Part shown: one piece after another, positions 25,021 through 33,725 of the stretch
Position numbering within the stretch: position 1 is the stretch's first letter
Layout of the letters: each line of letters opens with the position of its first letter
DNA from: DAINRZ01 sp964634885
GTDB taxonomy: Bacteria > Bacteroidota > Ignavibacteria > Kapaibacteriales > UBA2268
NCBI GenBank assembly: GCA_964634885.1
Contig: CAZWLN010000005.1
Span: 62,001 to 126,000, forward strand
Direction of reading: 5' to 3'
Length of the DNA stretch: 64,000 nucleotides
Program-made: the position numbers and the translations under genes
The notes under the pieces: generated by a model
Seen by the model: the letters and a program-made list of their open reading frames with translations, nothing else
What the model was told of the DNA's origin: nothing
Databases searched by the model: none

Positions 25021-27240
25021 ATGTCCGTTAACAGAACAAACGAAATTGATAGTATTATTGGTAACCTGGCCCTGGCGGTTAACGACAAGAAACTGAAACA
25101 AACAACACTGCTCAGCGGAGGGTTCGGAACCGGCAAATCATGGCTCCTCGGCAATGTCGAAAAGGAACTGCAGGAGAAGAACCTCGTTCACTCGATGCTT
25201 AAATGCGACGTTTACAAAGACATTGCCTTTGTTCCTGACTTTGCTGCCGAGTTAACAAAAAACATCAGGCTGTACGGTGGCCCTTCAGGCTCATTCGAAA
25301 ACCGGGAAACCAGCTATGTCCACACAAAATTCTTTGAGAACCTGATTAAGATCAAGGAGACAGACTTCGAGAGTTTTAACCTGATCATCAAAAGGATAAT
25401 TTTCAAGTCCATGTCCGACAAGGTACTTGAAGAATACAACAACCGGCGCCACCCCGACACAGTTGACATTAGGGCCGTCTATGACCGGTTCTTCGAAAAG
25501 AAAACCGACAGGGAACTGATGAAGAATATCGGTGAATATGTAGCCGAAGCGCTCATTGTGGATATTATGAACCACTTCTTCAAGCTCGGCGGCAGCTATC
25601 CCAACTATGAAGCATACCTCGATACGGAACTGCCGAAGAAAGTGCTGATTGTTGCCGACGACATCGACCCGATTGCCGGGTCTGCTTTCAAGTGGCTGCT
25701 CGAAGTGTTCATCCCGTACTGCAACACGAAGTCGTTCCATCAGTTCATCAGCTATGATTTCCAGGGTGGACGTTCAAACATCAAAGTCTCCGATTTCCTC
25801 GATTTCAGGTTCCTGCTCTCGGCGCGACAGGATATTACCCGTCCCGGTGCAATCGTCGCCCCCCAAATTATTGAACTATCTACAGAAAAAATAGAATTGC
25901 TGCCGTTTACCGTCGAAGAAACTTCGGAGTTCACCGGCAGCTATCATCTTCCTGAGCCTGTCGATGCGGCACAGGCACAGGAACTGACATCAGGCATACC
26001 CTATGTCATTGCTCTGTGGCTGGAGTCGAAGAGCTATGCCAATAATAACTTCGACAATTTCATACTACCGCTGGTAATCGACAAGATATTCAGGTATTCA
26101 GCCGACTATGAGATCGAATGGATAAAGAGCGCAGCTTTCCTCGATTCGATTGACGGAGAAAGCCTTCATTGCTTCCCTGCTTTCGACGGGAGCGCCGAAA
26201 AGGCAGCCTGGTTTTTCGGGCAGATGGACAGCCTTACAACTGGTACCACTGATGGCCAGGCAGCAATTGACCCCATCCTTAAGAAATATATCCTCCAGTC
26301 TGTCCTTCAGTCCTCTGCCGCTCAGTATGAAGAGTTCCTCTCAATCAGCCAAACGGTTAAAACCCAGAAAGAATTGCTGCTGCCTTTCGGCGACAAGGAG
26401 AAGAAGCTCGTGATGGAGCTTGCCTGGTACAACAGGTTCGACGGGGAATTTGTGCCGGAGTTTGCTTTCGGCGACGAATCACCGGATGTGAAGAGGATCA
26501 TCGCCGACTATCCCCAGTTCTTTACTGCGAACGGGAGCCATCTTTCGTTCAAGCCTGAAGTACACAGCCAGTTGATGAAGTACAACCTGCTTACGGGCAG
26601 GGAGCTTGCCTCCTCAAAAGAAGAAGAGGTGAAAAAATGCTGGGATGACTACGTTGGTTTCCTTAATAAAAATAATGAGGAAATCGACAGTGAAACCGTG
26701 AGCCTTAAGGCACAGCTCGAAACCGAAGACAAAGTGCACCGGGAGAAGAAACAGGAGTATTCGGACCTCCAGGTCAGGTTCATGAGGGATGAGAATGAAA
26801 TGATAGAGCTGAGGGTAACCATTGCCGACTATTCAATCAACAAAACCCTGTACACCACCATCTCCAATTTCTCGTTAGGCATCATCCTTGCTGTTGTGGG
26901 CTTCTTCATCCCGGACATTTTTGCGGATTCGCCGCAGATTAGCTCAATCGAGATGATACAGACAGTATTGTACTGCGTTGCCGGCCTGTTCGGCATTGCA
27001 GGCATTGTCTTCCTGATAAGAATGTTCTTTTCCAATTCGAAGGTGGAATATGAGAAGCTCAACTCGCTGTACACCTCGAAAACGAAACAAAAAGAGGAGA
27101 AGGAACAGGAGATGATGGAGAAAAGGACAGTCCTCGACGCACTGGAGCTGAAAGTCAAAAACCTTGGAGACAGGCTGGAAGAACTGGAAAAACAGAAGAA
27201 ACTGAACCTTGCGCGGCTGGAAGAACCTTTCTGTCAGTAA
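25021..27240 (+). CDS. Membrane-anchored P-loop NTPase with coiled coils (KAP-like)
   Basis: 739 residues. Walker A GGFGTGKS (33-40) and a Walker B-type KKVLIVADDIDPI (about 208-220) mark a STAND/KAP-like NTPase. A winged-helix-like middle follows. Long coiled coils (about 535-605 and 670-735) flank two adjacent membrane helices (FSLGIILAVVGFFIP about 616-631; MIQTVLYCVAGLFGIAGIVFLIRM about 645-668). Thus the ATPase head and the C-terminal coiled coil face the same side of the membrane, probably the cytoplasm. KAP-type NTPases act in signalling or, in some bacteria, in phage exclusion; which applies here is unknown. Its stop overlaps a convergent gene by seven bases. Confidence 0.65.
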   Translation: MSVNRTNEIDSIIGNLALAVNDKKLKQTTLLSGGFGTGKSWLLGNVEKELQEKNLVHSMLKCDVYKDIAFVPDFAAELTKNIRLYGGPSGSFENRETSYVHTKFFENLIKIKETDFESFNLIIKRIIFKSMSDKVLEEYNNRRHPDTVDIRAVYDRFFEKKTDRELMKNIGEYVAEALIVDIMNHFFKLGGSYPNYEAYLDTELPKKVLIVADDIDPIAGSAFKWLLEVFIPYCNTKSFHQFISYDFQGGRSNIKVSDFLDFRFLLSARQDITRPGAIVAPQIIELSTEKIELLPFTVEETSEFTGSYHLPEPVDAAQAQELTSGIPYVIALWLESKSYANNNFDNFILPLVIDKIFRYSADYEIEWIKSAAFLDSIDGESLHCFPAFDGSAEKAAWFFGQMDSLTTGTTDGQAAIDPILKKYILQSVLQSSAAQYEEFLSISQTVKTQKELLLPFGDKEKKLVMELAWYNRFDGEFVPEFAFGDESPDVKRIIADYPQFFTANGSHLSFKPEVHSQLMKYNLLTGRELASSKEEEVKKCWDDYVGFLNKNNEEIDSETVSLKAQLETEDKVHREKKQEYSDLQVRFMRDENEMIELRVTIADYSINKTLYTTISNFSLGIILAVVGFFIPDIFADSPQISSIEMIQTVLYCVAGLFGIAGIVFLIRMFFSNSKVEYEKLNSLYTSKTKQKEEKEQEMMEKRTVLDALELKVKNLGDRLEELEKQKKLNLARLEEPFCQ

Positions 27241-27575
27241 CTGTCGCCGTTTTCCATGTATTGGCGGTAATCCATATCCGTGAGATATTCTTTGTTGTAT
27301 TCCATGAAGTAGCTCAGGGCTTCGCAGACGGCGCTGAGGTTGATCTTTTCGATTTCGGGCACCGCTACGGAAGATTTCTTATATAGGATGTCGAGCATTT
27401 TCGTACGGAAATTCTCGTCGTTGTTGAAGTCGAACTTGAAACGGGTTTTGATCAATTCGTTAAGCAAACCAAGCTCTGCCAGTTCCTCGTAATAGGTCCT
27501 GGGCTGGATGTCGTGGTTTTTACCCGCAGTCTTATATTCCGGGTTCTCCGTCAATTTACTCCCGAACAATAACAT
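27234..27575 (-). CDS. Small protein of unknown function
   Basis: 113 residues, soluble, with a helical C-terminal half (LSAVCEALSYFMEYNKEYLTDMDYRQYMENG) and no signal peptide. It converges on the P-loop NTPase gene and overlaps its last seven bases, which suggests that both stop codons are real. No Shine-Dalgarno is obvious at ATG 27575. No family recognised. Confidence 0.5.
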   Translation of the reverse strand: MLLFGSKLTENPEYKTAGKNHDIQPRTYYEELAELGLLNELIKTRFKFDFNNDENFRTKMLDILYKKSSVAVPEIEKINLSAVCEALSYFMEYNKEYLTDMDYRQYMENGDSY

Positions 27576-27587
27576 ATTTCACAATAC

Positions 27588-27601
27588 CTTTAATATTAAA
27601 G
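27588..27601. promoter_or_regulatory. 14-bp palindrome upstream of divergent genes
   Basis: CTTTAATATTAAAG is a perfect palindrome in the A/T-rich region between the two divergent genes at 27575 and 27745, 13 bases before the leftward ATG; a possible operator. Confidence 0.3.
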
Positions 27602-27744
27602 TATCGGTATATATTTACAATTCTGAAGCGGATTTTTCCGTTTTACCGGTGATTGACAGATAAAGTATTTTGATATAAAAAAAATAAATGTTATTATAAA
27701 TAATTATTAAAGTGAAAAAATACTTTTAATCGAAGGGAATCATC

Positions 27745-29712
27745 ATGCGTAAGTTCTTTCTTGTCCTGGCAATACTAACGTCAATGGCAGAGCCTGTTTT
27801 TCCACAATTGAAGAACATGATGGGCGGAATATATGGAAGGAATATCAGCTCTGTGAAGGTGGTGGGGGACAGGTTTATTGCCGGTACTGAAAAGGGCGGG
27901 ATATTCATTTCGACCGACAAAGGAGACTCCTGGATTGAAAAGAAAACATGTTTAAAAGAATATAATGTCACATCGATTGCAGTATGCGGCAACAAAGTCT
28001 TTGCCGGAACAAACCTCGACGGGCTGTATGTTTCGACTGACATGGGAGAAACATGGACACAGAATCAGGCTGGAAAGTCTGTGAATTACATCAAATCTTT
28101 GGACGCCTGCAATAATATTATTGTTGCAGTTACAGACTTTGGCAACTTTTATATTTCGACAGACACTGGGGAAAGCTGGTCACTCAAAGGTGAGGCAATA
28201 ACCTGCAAATTTGGAAGGTGCTATGTTAAGGAGGCTGGAGTAAAAGGCAATTGTATTTATGTACACACTAGTGATAATGAAGTCTTTATTTCATCAGATA
28301 TGGGAGAAAGCTGGACAAGGATGGGTAAAGATTTTAAATTAATGCAATTTTTATTAGATAAAAACACATTATTTAAAAACAATGCACTTGAAGATTCAGT
28401 TCCGGATTATTTGGCAAATATCGGAGAAAGCCGGACAGAGAAAAGTGATATACCCGGTGACGGGCCTGTCCGAACAGTAGCTGTCGATAATAATGTAATT
28501 GCATTGGCGACTTACGAAAAGGACCTTTTCGTTTCAACGGATGAAGGTAAGACCTGGAGCAAGAAAAACAAAGGGTTTGAAAAACAGGATATTGCAGCCT
28601 TGGCTGTTTTGGGTAATACAATTGTTGCCGCAAACTATGAGCGGGGATTAATGGTGTCTCATGACCTGGGTGAAAGCTGGATCAGGAAGAATAATAATAT
28701 AATGTGTAGAAACATCGCGTCTGTTGCTGTGTGCAGGGACAGCGTCTATGCCTGTACCGATGAAGGTATCTGGCTTACAACAGACAGTGGAGGCAGTTGG
28801 GCACAAAAAAGAGTCGGCAATTCATATATGAATGTTTATAATTTGTCCATTAGCGGGAGTAATTTTGCTGCTGTTACCGATAGCGGAGTGTATATTTCTA
28901 CAGACATGGGTGATAACTGGTCGAAGATAATTGATATTCCTGATGAAGATAGCTGGATTAATGAATTAACCACGATTATGATTGAAGGAAAAAAAATAGT
29001 AATGCTTGATAATGATACCCTCTTAGTGTCGGAAAACCTGGGAAGGAACTGGAAGAAGTCGGTGGTTGTTGACTTCTACGGAAACGGTTTTGAAGGATTT
29101 GCTGTAAGCAGGAAATCGATTTATTTCTATACCCTGGATAACAGTATTTACAGATTACCGGGGCCCGGCAATCGATTGAAACTGATTGTCCAGGGAGCAG
29201 GTGGAGATCATCCAATTACTGGATTGATCCCCTGCAGGGATATATGTGTTTACAGCTTGTATGAAGCCGGACTATGGTATGCATATGACGGAAAAGCTGA
29301 AAATGATGTCTGGATTTGCAAAGACATGGATTTTAATTCACTTACCATGGAAGGTAATGAATTATACGCAGTTACCACCGATAACAGGATTTTCCATGCG
29401 GATATAAGGGATATGATCGTTCCTAAAATCGAACAACTGGCGAATATGGCAGGTTATGCCAATGAAGCGTTAACACAGGATTTCGTGGTTCATGGATATG
29501 ACCAGGATTCATTTAAGCTTTCCGTCCAAAGTTCCAATCAAAAATTGCTGCCGGAAAGCAATATCCGTATTTCCGGAAAAGGTATCAACAGGCGGCTGAA
29601 GTTGAAACCTGTGAAAGGCCAAACAGGCATCTCAATGATTTCCGTAACGCTTACTGATGGCATACATTCCGACAAAAAGGATTTCGTTTTGAGAGTCCAT
29701 CCCAAATTCTGA
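27745..29712 (+). CDS. Secreted BNR/VPS10-type beta-propeller protein
   Basis: 655 residues with a signal peptide (to about VFPQ). Between residues 35 and 420 the Asp-box pattern S[TK]DxGxxW recurs about nine times (ISTDKGDSW, VSTDMGETW, ISTDTGESW, ISSDMGESW, VSTDEGKTW, VSHDLGESW, LTTDSGGSW, ISTDMGDNW), with blades of about 40 residues, as in BNR/sortilin-like propellers. The C-terminal 90 residues form an Ig/cadherin-like domain (DFVVHGYDQDSFKLSVQSS...ISVTLTDG). It ends in FVLRVHPKF without a clear T9SS sorting domain. Ligand unknown. Codons are more A/T-rich than in the flanking genes. Confidence 0.75.
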   Translation: MRKFFLVLAILTSMAEPVFPQLKNMMGGIYGRNISSVKVVGDRFIAGTEKGGIFISTDKGDSWIEKKTCLKEYNVTSIAVCGNKVFAGTNLDGLYVSTDMGETWTQNQAGKSVNYIKSLDACNNIIVAVTDFGNFYISTDTGESWSLKGEAITCKFGRCYVKEAGVKGNCIYVHTSDNEVFISSDMGESWTRMGKDFKLMQFLLDKNTLFKNNALEDSVPDYLANIGESRTEKSDIPGDGPVRTVAVDNNVIALATYEKDLFVSTDEGKTWSKKNKGFEKQDIAALAVLGNTIVAANYERGLMVSHDLGESWIRKNNNIMCRNIASVAVCRDSVYACTDEGIWLTTDSGGSWAQKRVGNSYMNVYNLSISGSNFAAVTDSGVYISTDMGDNWSKIIDIPDEDSWINELTTIMIEGKKIVMLDNDTLLVSENLGRNWKKSVVVDFYGNGFEGFAVSRKSIYFYTLDNSIYRLPGPGNRLKLIVQGAGGDHPITGLIPCRDICVYSLYEAGLWYAYDGKAENDVWICKDMDFNSLTMEGNELYAVTTDNRIFHADIRDMIVPKIEQLANMAGYANEALTQDFVVHGYDQDSFKLSVQSSNQKLLPESNIRISGKGINRRLKLKPVKGQTGISMISVTLTDGIHSDKKDFVLRVHPKF

Positions 29713-29750
29713 TGATTAACGGATCCGTGGAAATTACTTCTGCCTGGCTT

Positions 29751-29784
29751 AAACCTTCCGAAGGTTTGGAACCTTCGGAAGGTT
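29751..29784. terminator. Double palindrome of the CCTTCCGA repeat family
   Basis: AACCTTCCGAAGGTT followed by its reverse complement AACCTTCGGAAGGTT; it can fold as two small hairpins or one long one. It lies between convergent genes and shares its words with the serC terminator at 15169-15204. Confidence 0.6.
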
Positions 29785-29792
29785 GGGTACCT

Positions 29793-30371
29793 CTAATAAT
29801 CTACAGGCAGGAACTGAATCTCAGGTTTCATCGAATCAGGGCACGGATTGTCAATGTGCCTGAATCCCTTTTCATACTCTTTCGGTGTCATTACCTGTTG
29901 ATATTGATAATCACCGGAATCATCAATTTGCCTGATTCTCCACAGTACAAGCTTGTCAGCCTCATCGGGAACAGTTACCTCGAAACGGTATAGTGAGTTT
30001 TCCGAACTGGCAACAATGCAGAGATTCGCCTTTTGGCCGTCAATCATGAATGTATCAATTGCCAGGGTGTCGGGTGAATCTAAGGTATGGTGCATGATCA
30101 ATGTTCCTTTTTCAATTCTGATCCGGGGGTTGTCCCCGTTACAGGGATCATATACCAGGTATCCGTTTGTATCGCGCTCCAGCTTGATCCAATCACCGTA
30201 AATATACTTCAGGTTTTCAATATTATTTAAGCCTTCTTTGAGCTTTCCGTCGGGAATATTTCTGAATAGAAGCCGGGAGACGGCATTATGTTGAGCCGTA
30301 TCCCCACCTGTAACTTCAATCGTTGCAAGAGTCAGTACCAATAACAGGCTAATCGCCAGGAGTTTCTTCAT
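29793..30371 (-). CDS. Secreted protein of unknown function
   Basis: 192 residues with a signal peptide (LLAISLLLVLTLATIEV). The body reads as a small beta-barrel/lipocalin-like sandwich (YGDWIKLERDTNGYLVYDPCNG, GTLIMHHTLDSPDTLAIDTF, KLVLWRIRQIDDSGDY) with two Cys (CNGD and NPCPDS). The 'YIYGDWI...YLVY.PC.....I.I...' pattern resembles small lipocalin-like stress proteins, but weakly. Convergent with the propeller gene. Function not assigned. Confidence 0.55.
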   Translation of the reverse strand: MKKLLAISLLLVLTLATIEVTGGDTAQHNAVSRLLFRNIPDGKLKEGLNNIENLKYIYGDWIKLERDTNGYLVYDPCNGDNPRIRIEKGTLIMHHTLDSPDTLAIDTFMIDGQKANLCIVASSENSLYRFEVTVPDEADKLVLWRIRQIDDSGDYQYQQVMTPKEYEKGFRHIDNPCPDSMKPEIQFLPVDY

Positions 30372-30430
30372 AAGTTTTCTCTAATTAAATACATTTTTGA
30401 TTATATCAGCTTCATTCATCCCTGATTCAA

Positions 30431-31711
30431 TTATTCTGATCTGCTTCCGTTCTGCTCCCCGTCTTCAGCCGTTACTAAGGGCAGTTCGTCCCAGTTGGTG
30501 GTGTAGCGTGGTGTCCTCCTGTCGCAGCGTGTACGCCATTCCCTTTTAATGCCCATCGAGGCGTAGATCAGTGTGTTTGACCCCATCAGGGCATTGACGG
30601 TGTCGATCAACTCGGTAATCTTTGCCTTGCGAACGGTATCTTCCGTGTCGAAGATCGACATCTGCGAGTGGTCGATCGGCACAAAATCCGTGAGCATCAC
30701 GCCGACTTTATGGTACTTGAATCCCTCGCGGAAGATCTGGTCCACGCCTTTTTCCGAATAGGCAATCAGTTCGGCGGTGGAATCGGTAGGTAACGGCAGT
30801 TGCACTAATACGCCGTTGTGGTACTGGGGCATTTCCTTGAAAGGGTTGGTGCGGAGAAATACGGTCATGGCCCGGGTAGCCGATTTCTGCTGCCTCATCT
30901 TCTCGGCAGCCCTTGCTACGAAGAAAGCGACAGCTTCTTTCACGTGAGTCTTGTCTGAAACGAGCTTACCGAAGGATCGGGAAGAAACGATTGCTTTCTT
31001 TGGAGGCGGGGACTGTTCGAGGTCGATGCACGGAATGCCCCTCAATTCCCACACGGTGCGCAGTCCCACGATGGTCATGTGCTTTTGTATCCATTTGTCC
31101 CGGGCCTGGGTGAGGTCAAAGGCTGTAATTATATTGTTCTTCCGCAGGAAATTGGTGTATTGTCGGCCCACGCCCCAGATGTCCTCCACATCTACCTGTT
31201 TCAGGAACTCGTCGCGGTTGGCAGCGCCGTAAATATTGAGTACTCCGTCGTACTGTTTGTTCTTTTTGGCAATCCTGTTTGCTAATTTCGCAAGTGTTTT
31301 AGTCTCGGCAACGCCCACAGAAACAGGAATTCCTGTCCACTGCTTAACCGTTTCCCTTATTTCCCGTGCATAGTCGCCGAGGTCCAACCTCTGGAAGCCG
31401 CCGAAGTAAAGGAAAGCTTCGTCGATGGAGTATATTTCTACGTCGGGAGTGAATTGCTCCAGTGTATGCATTACCCTGTGGGACATGTCGCCGTAAAGGA
31501 CATAGTTAGAGGAAAAGACCTGTACGTCATGTTCTTTGACGATGGCATCGACCTTGAAAAGCGGCTCACCCATCTTGATGCCCAGCGCCTTTGCTTCGTT
31601 CGAGCGTGCGATGATCATGCCGTCGTTGTTTGACAGCACAAGTATCGGTTTGCCCCAGAGGGAAGGGTTGAACACTCTCTCGCAGGAAGCGTAGAAATTG
31701 TTGCAGTCCAC
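30431..31711 (-). CDS. umuC: Y-family DNA polymerase (UmuC-like)
   Basis: 426 residues from GTG 31711. It has VDCNNFYASCERVF, the ARSNEAKALGI fingers region, the catalytic SIDEAFLY (Asp-Glu pair) and GIPVSVGVAETKTLAKLANRIAK, followed by a UmuC-type C-terminal part. UmuC is the catalytic subunit of the error-prone polymerase V, normally with UmuD'. No umuD lies next to it. The first strand of the family (IALVDCN) begins eight or so residues before the only standard start codon; the frame opens after an in-frame TAA and offers only ATT/CTG starts upstream, with GGAAAGG before CTG 31738, so translation may begin there. Confidence 0.9.
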   Translation of the reverse strand: MDCNNFYASCERVFNPSLWGKPILVLSNNDGMIIARSNEAKALGIKMGEPLFKVDAIVKEHDVQVFSSNYVLYGDMSHRVMHTLEQFTPDVEIYSIDEAFLYFGGFQRLDLGDYAREIRETVKQWTGIPVSVGVAETKTLAKLANRIAKKNKQYDGVLNIYGAANRDEFLKQVDVEDIWGVGRQYTNFLRKNNIITAFDLTQARDKWIQKHMTIVGLRTVWELRGIPCIDLEQSPPPKKAIVSSRSFGKLVSDKTHVKEAVAFFVARAAEKMRQQKSATRAMTVFLRTNPFKEMPQYHNGVLVQLPLPTDSTAELIAYSEKGVDQIFREGFKYHKVGVMLTDFVPIDHSQMSIFDTEDTVRKAKITELIDTVNALMGSNTLIYASMGIKREWRTRCDRRTPRYTTNWDELPLVTAEDGEQNGSRSE

Positions 31712-31906
31712 AAGCGCTATCGGTACGGTTTTCCTCAGTACAATAATCCTTTCCGTTTCTTTACACTCAAATATTGCAATTTACTGCAATGAAGATTAAA
31801 CCGGAAATATAGTTTATACACTTTCGGGAGAAAATGAGGCAATGCAATCACCCCTGAATACAGCAAGACGGACTCCGCCTCACAGATGCATTTTTATGAT
31901 GTTCCC

Positions 31907-31934
31907 TGAACAAGGGGCTGCAGCCCCTTGTTCA
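31907..31934. repeat. 28-bp perfect palindrome
   Basis: TGAACAAGGGGCTG followed by its exact reverse complement CAGCCCCTTGTTCA. No T tract follows and no gene ends nearby, so it is not a plain terminator. Confidence 0.85.
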
Positions 31935-31950
31935 ATTGGCGGGGCTTCTT

Positions 31951-32002
31951 TCTTTATCCGGCCCACGCCATAAATGGCGTGGCTAATGGGAGAATAGGCG
32001 CT
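31951..32002. repeat. Dispersed palindromic repeat, family A copy 1
   Basis: Contains CCACGCCAT-aa-ATGGCGTGG followed by ctaatgggagaataggcgct. A close copy lies at 37705-37756. Confidence 0.8.
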
Positions 32003-32052
32003 ACGGTTCGGCTTCTTCTTACATTCAGAATTGGCTACGTTCGGAATGGTTT

Positions 32053-32075
32053 GAGACAGGTCTGAGACCTGTCTC
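32053..32075. repeat. Palindromic repeat, family B copy 1
   Basis: GAGACAGGTCT-g-AGACCTGTCTC, 11-bp perfect arms, followed by TAC. Second copy at 32249-32271; half copy near 37757-37774. Confidence 0.85.
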
Positions 32076-32116
32076 TACAAAAATCATCCTAATTCTTTTA
32101 AGTTTGTTTTAATTTT

Positions 32117-32137
32117 GAGACGCAAGCCTTGCGTCTC
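32117..32137. repeat. Palindromic repeat, family C copy 1
   Basis: GAGACGCAAG-c-CTTGCGTCTC followed by TAC. Half copy just after the gap (32374) and a perfect 22-bp version at 37787-37808. Confidence 0.85.
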
Positions 32138-32248
32138 TACGGATTGGCATTCGTCATTCTTCATTCAGCATTCAGAATTGGCTCCGCCAGTCTCGCTGCG
32201 CTCGGCTCAGCATTCAGAATTCAGAATTGGCTACGTTCGGAATGGTTT

Positions 32249-32271
32249 GAGACAGGTCTGAGACCTGTCTC
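32249..32271. repeat. Palindromic repeat, family B copy 2
   Basis: Identical to the element at 32053-32075; the assembly gap begins two bases after it. Confidence 0.85.
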
Positions 32272-32273
32272 TA

Positions 32274-32373
32274 NNNNNNNNNNNNNNNNNNNNNNNNNNN
32301 NNNNNNNNNNNNNNNNNNNNNNNNNNNNNNNNNNNNNNNNNNNNNNNNNNNNNNNNNNNNNNNNNNNNNNNNN
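32274..32373. other. Assembly gap (100 N)
   Basis: Exactly 100 undetermined bases, a typical scaffolding placeholder, lying inside the second copy of a duplicated segment. By comparison with the first copy about 47 bases are missing. Confidence 0.97.
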
Positions 32374-32434
32374 AGCCTTGCGTCTCTACGGATTGGCATT
32401 CGTCATTCTTCATTCAGCATTCAGAATTCTAAGC

Positions 32435-33643
32435 CTACTCCTCCATATCATATTCGGAGAGCTTACGGTAGAGGGTGCGTTCGCTGATGCCTAAGGCATG
32501 GGCAACGTGCCTTCGGTTTCCGTCGAATTTCCTGAGAGCGAAGGCAATCAGGCCTTTTTCGATGCTGTTGATATTCAGGTTCTTCTCGTCGATGATCGGA
32601 ATGTCGCCCCTGTCGATCTCAATTGGGGTTTCCGGTTTCAGTTCCAGTACGTCGAGTTTCAGCTTGTCTATTTTGCTATTGATATCCGACACAGACATCT
32701 TCATCTCGTCGATGTCGTTTTTCAGGGTTAGAAGAGTCCTGAAAATGATCTCCAGTTCGTATTTCTCCGGTTCTGTGTATTCCTTGTAGCGAACGAGTGA
32801 GGACTCTGCCGGCTGTGGTTTGATGTCGTGCGGGGGCAGCGCCCTGGCGATATGGTCCCTGAGTTGCTCGGGAGTAATATATGATGTTGATTCTAAGGTG
32901 ATGACGGTTTCAATCAGGTTCCTCAATTCCCTGACGTTTCCGTGCCAGTGGAGGCTTCTGAGGACATTGAGGGCGTCCTGGGAGATGCCGTCATACCTGA
33001 TTGCCAGTTTCTCCGCTGTTTTCCTGGCGTAGTGATTGACCAGGATGGGTATGTCTTCTACGTGGTCCCTCAGGGGAGGGAGTAAGATGTGGACCGAATT
33101 GAGGCGGTAATAGAGGTCCTGTCTGAAGTTACCGTTTTGAACTTCGTACTCCAGTTCGCGGTTCGTAGCGGCGATGACTCTCACGTCAACCCTGCGAACG
33201 TCCGAGGAGCCAAGCCTTGAGAACTCCCCGCTTTCAAGTACACGCAGCAGCTTGACCTGTGTGCTGACCGGCATCTCGCCGATCTCGTCGAGGAAGATTG
33301 TGCCCCTGTGGGCAACTTCGAAAAAGCCTTTGCGCTGGTCAACGGCACTTGTAAAGGCGCCTTTCTCGTGTCCGAACAGCTCAGACTCGAGCAGTGTTTC
33401 AGGGATGGCGCCGCAGTTTACGCTTACAAAAGGGAACTTCTTGCGGTTGCTAAGTCCGTGGATGGCATTGGCGAAAACTTCCTTGCCGGTGCCTGTTTCC
33501 CCGGTGATGAGGATGGCAAGCTCGGTAGGAGCAGCCTGCATCAGCAGTTGGATTGCTTCCCGCATTGGTCCTGAATTGCCGACGATGCCGTATTTTACTT
33601 CCAGCAAATTGGTCAGGTTCCGGTCAAAAACGGTATTGTCCAT
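32435..33643 (-). CDS. Sigma-54-dependent transcriptional activator (no N-terminal sensor)
   Basis: About 402 residues from ATG 33643 (a GTG two codons earlier is less likely). The AAA+ domain starts at once, as in PspF: Walker A GETGTGKE (about 48-55), Walker B GTIFLDEIGEM, VIAATNREL and R-finger region. The sigma-54 contact loop reads GAFTSA rather than GAFTGA. After a coiled-coil linker (about 290-340, LLTLKNDIDEMKMSVSDINSKIDKLKL) comes a Fis-type HTH (GNRRHVAHALGISERTLYRKL). It should open sigma-54 promoters in response to control by another protein, as no receiver, GAF or PAS domain is present. Targets unknown. Confidence 0.92.
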   Translation of the reverse strand: MDNTVFDRNLTNLLEVKYGIVGNSGPMREAIQLLMQAAPTELAILITGETGTGKEVFANAIHGLSNRKKFPFVSVNCGAIPETLLESELFGHEKGAFTSAVDQRKGFFEVAHRGTIFLDEIGEMPVSTQVKLLRVLESGEFSRLGSSDVRRVDVRVIAATNRELEYEVQNGNFRQDLYYRLNSVHILLPPLRDHVEDIPILVNHYARKTAEKLAIRYDGISQDALNVLRSLHWHGNVRELRNLIETVITLESTSYITPEQLRDHIARALPPHDIKPQPAESSLVRYKEYTEPEKYELEIIFRTLLTLKNDIDEMKMSVSDINSKIDKLKLDVLELKPETPIEIDRGDIPIIDEKNLNINSIEKGLIAFALRKFDGNRRHVAHALGISERTLYRKLSEYDMEE

Positions 33644-33725
33644 TGTCACACTATATTAAATACAACATTGTCAAAAATATGTACTTTTTCAGCTATAAAA
33701 AGCAGATTATTTTCTTCGGTCTTGG

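Larger units (their letters stand above)
31740..32434. other. Repeat-rich intergenic region with assembly gap
   Basis: No gene. It carries a run of palindromic elements and a tandem duplication of about 196 bases (ggctacgttcgg at 32033 and again at 32229) whose second copy holds the N run. Words such as attcagcattcagaatt recur several times. Upstream of the polymerase gene (31740-31860) nothing besides A/T-rich sequence is seen. Confidence 0.7.

Noticed and set aside
25021..27240. Phage-defence NTPase system
   Set aside because: KAP-like NTPases can act in phage exclusion, but there is no effector partner or defence neighbourhood here; kept only as a membrane NTPase.
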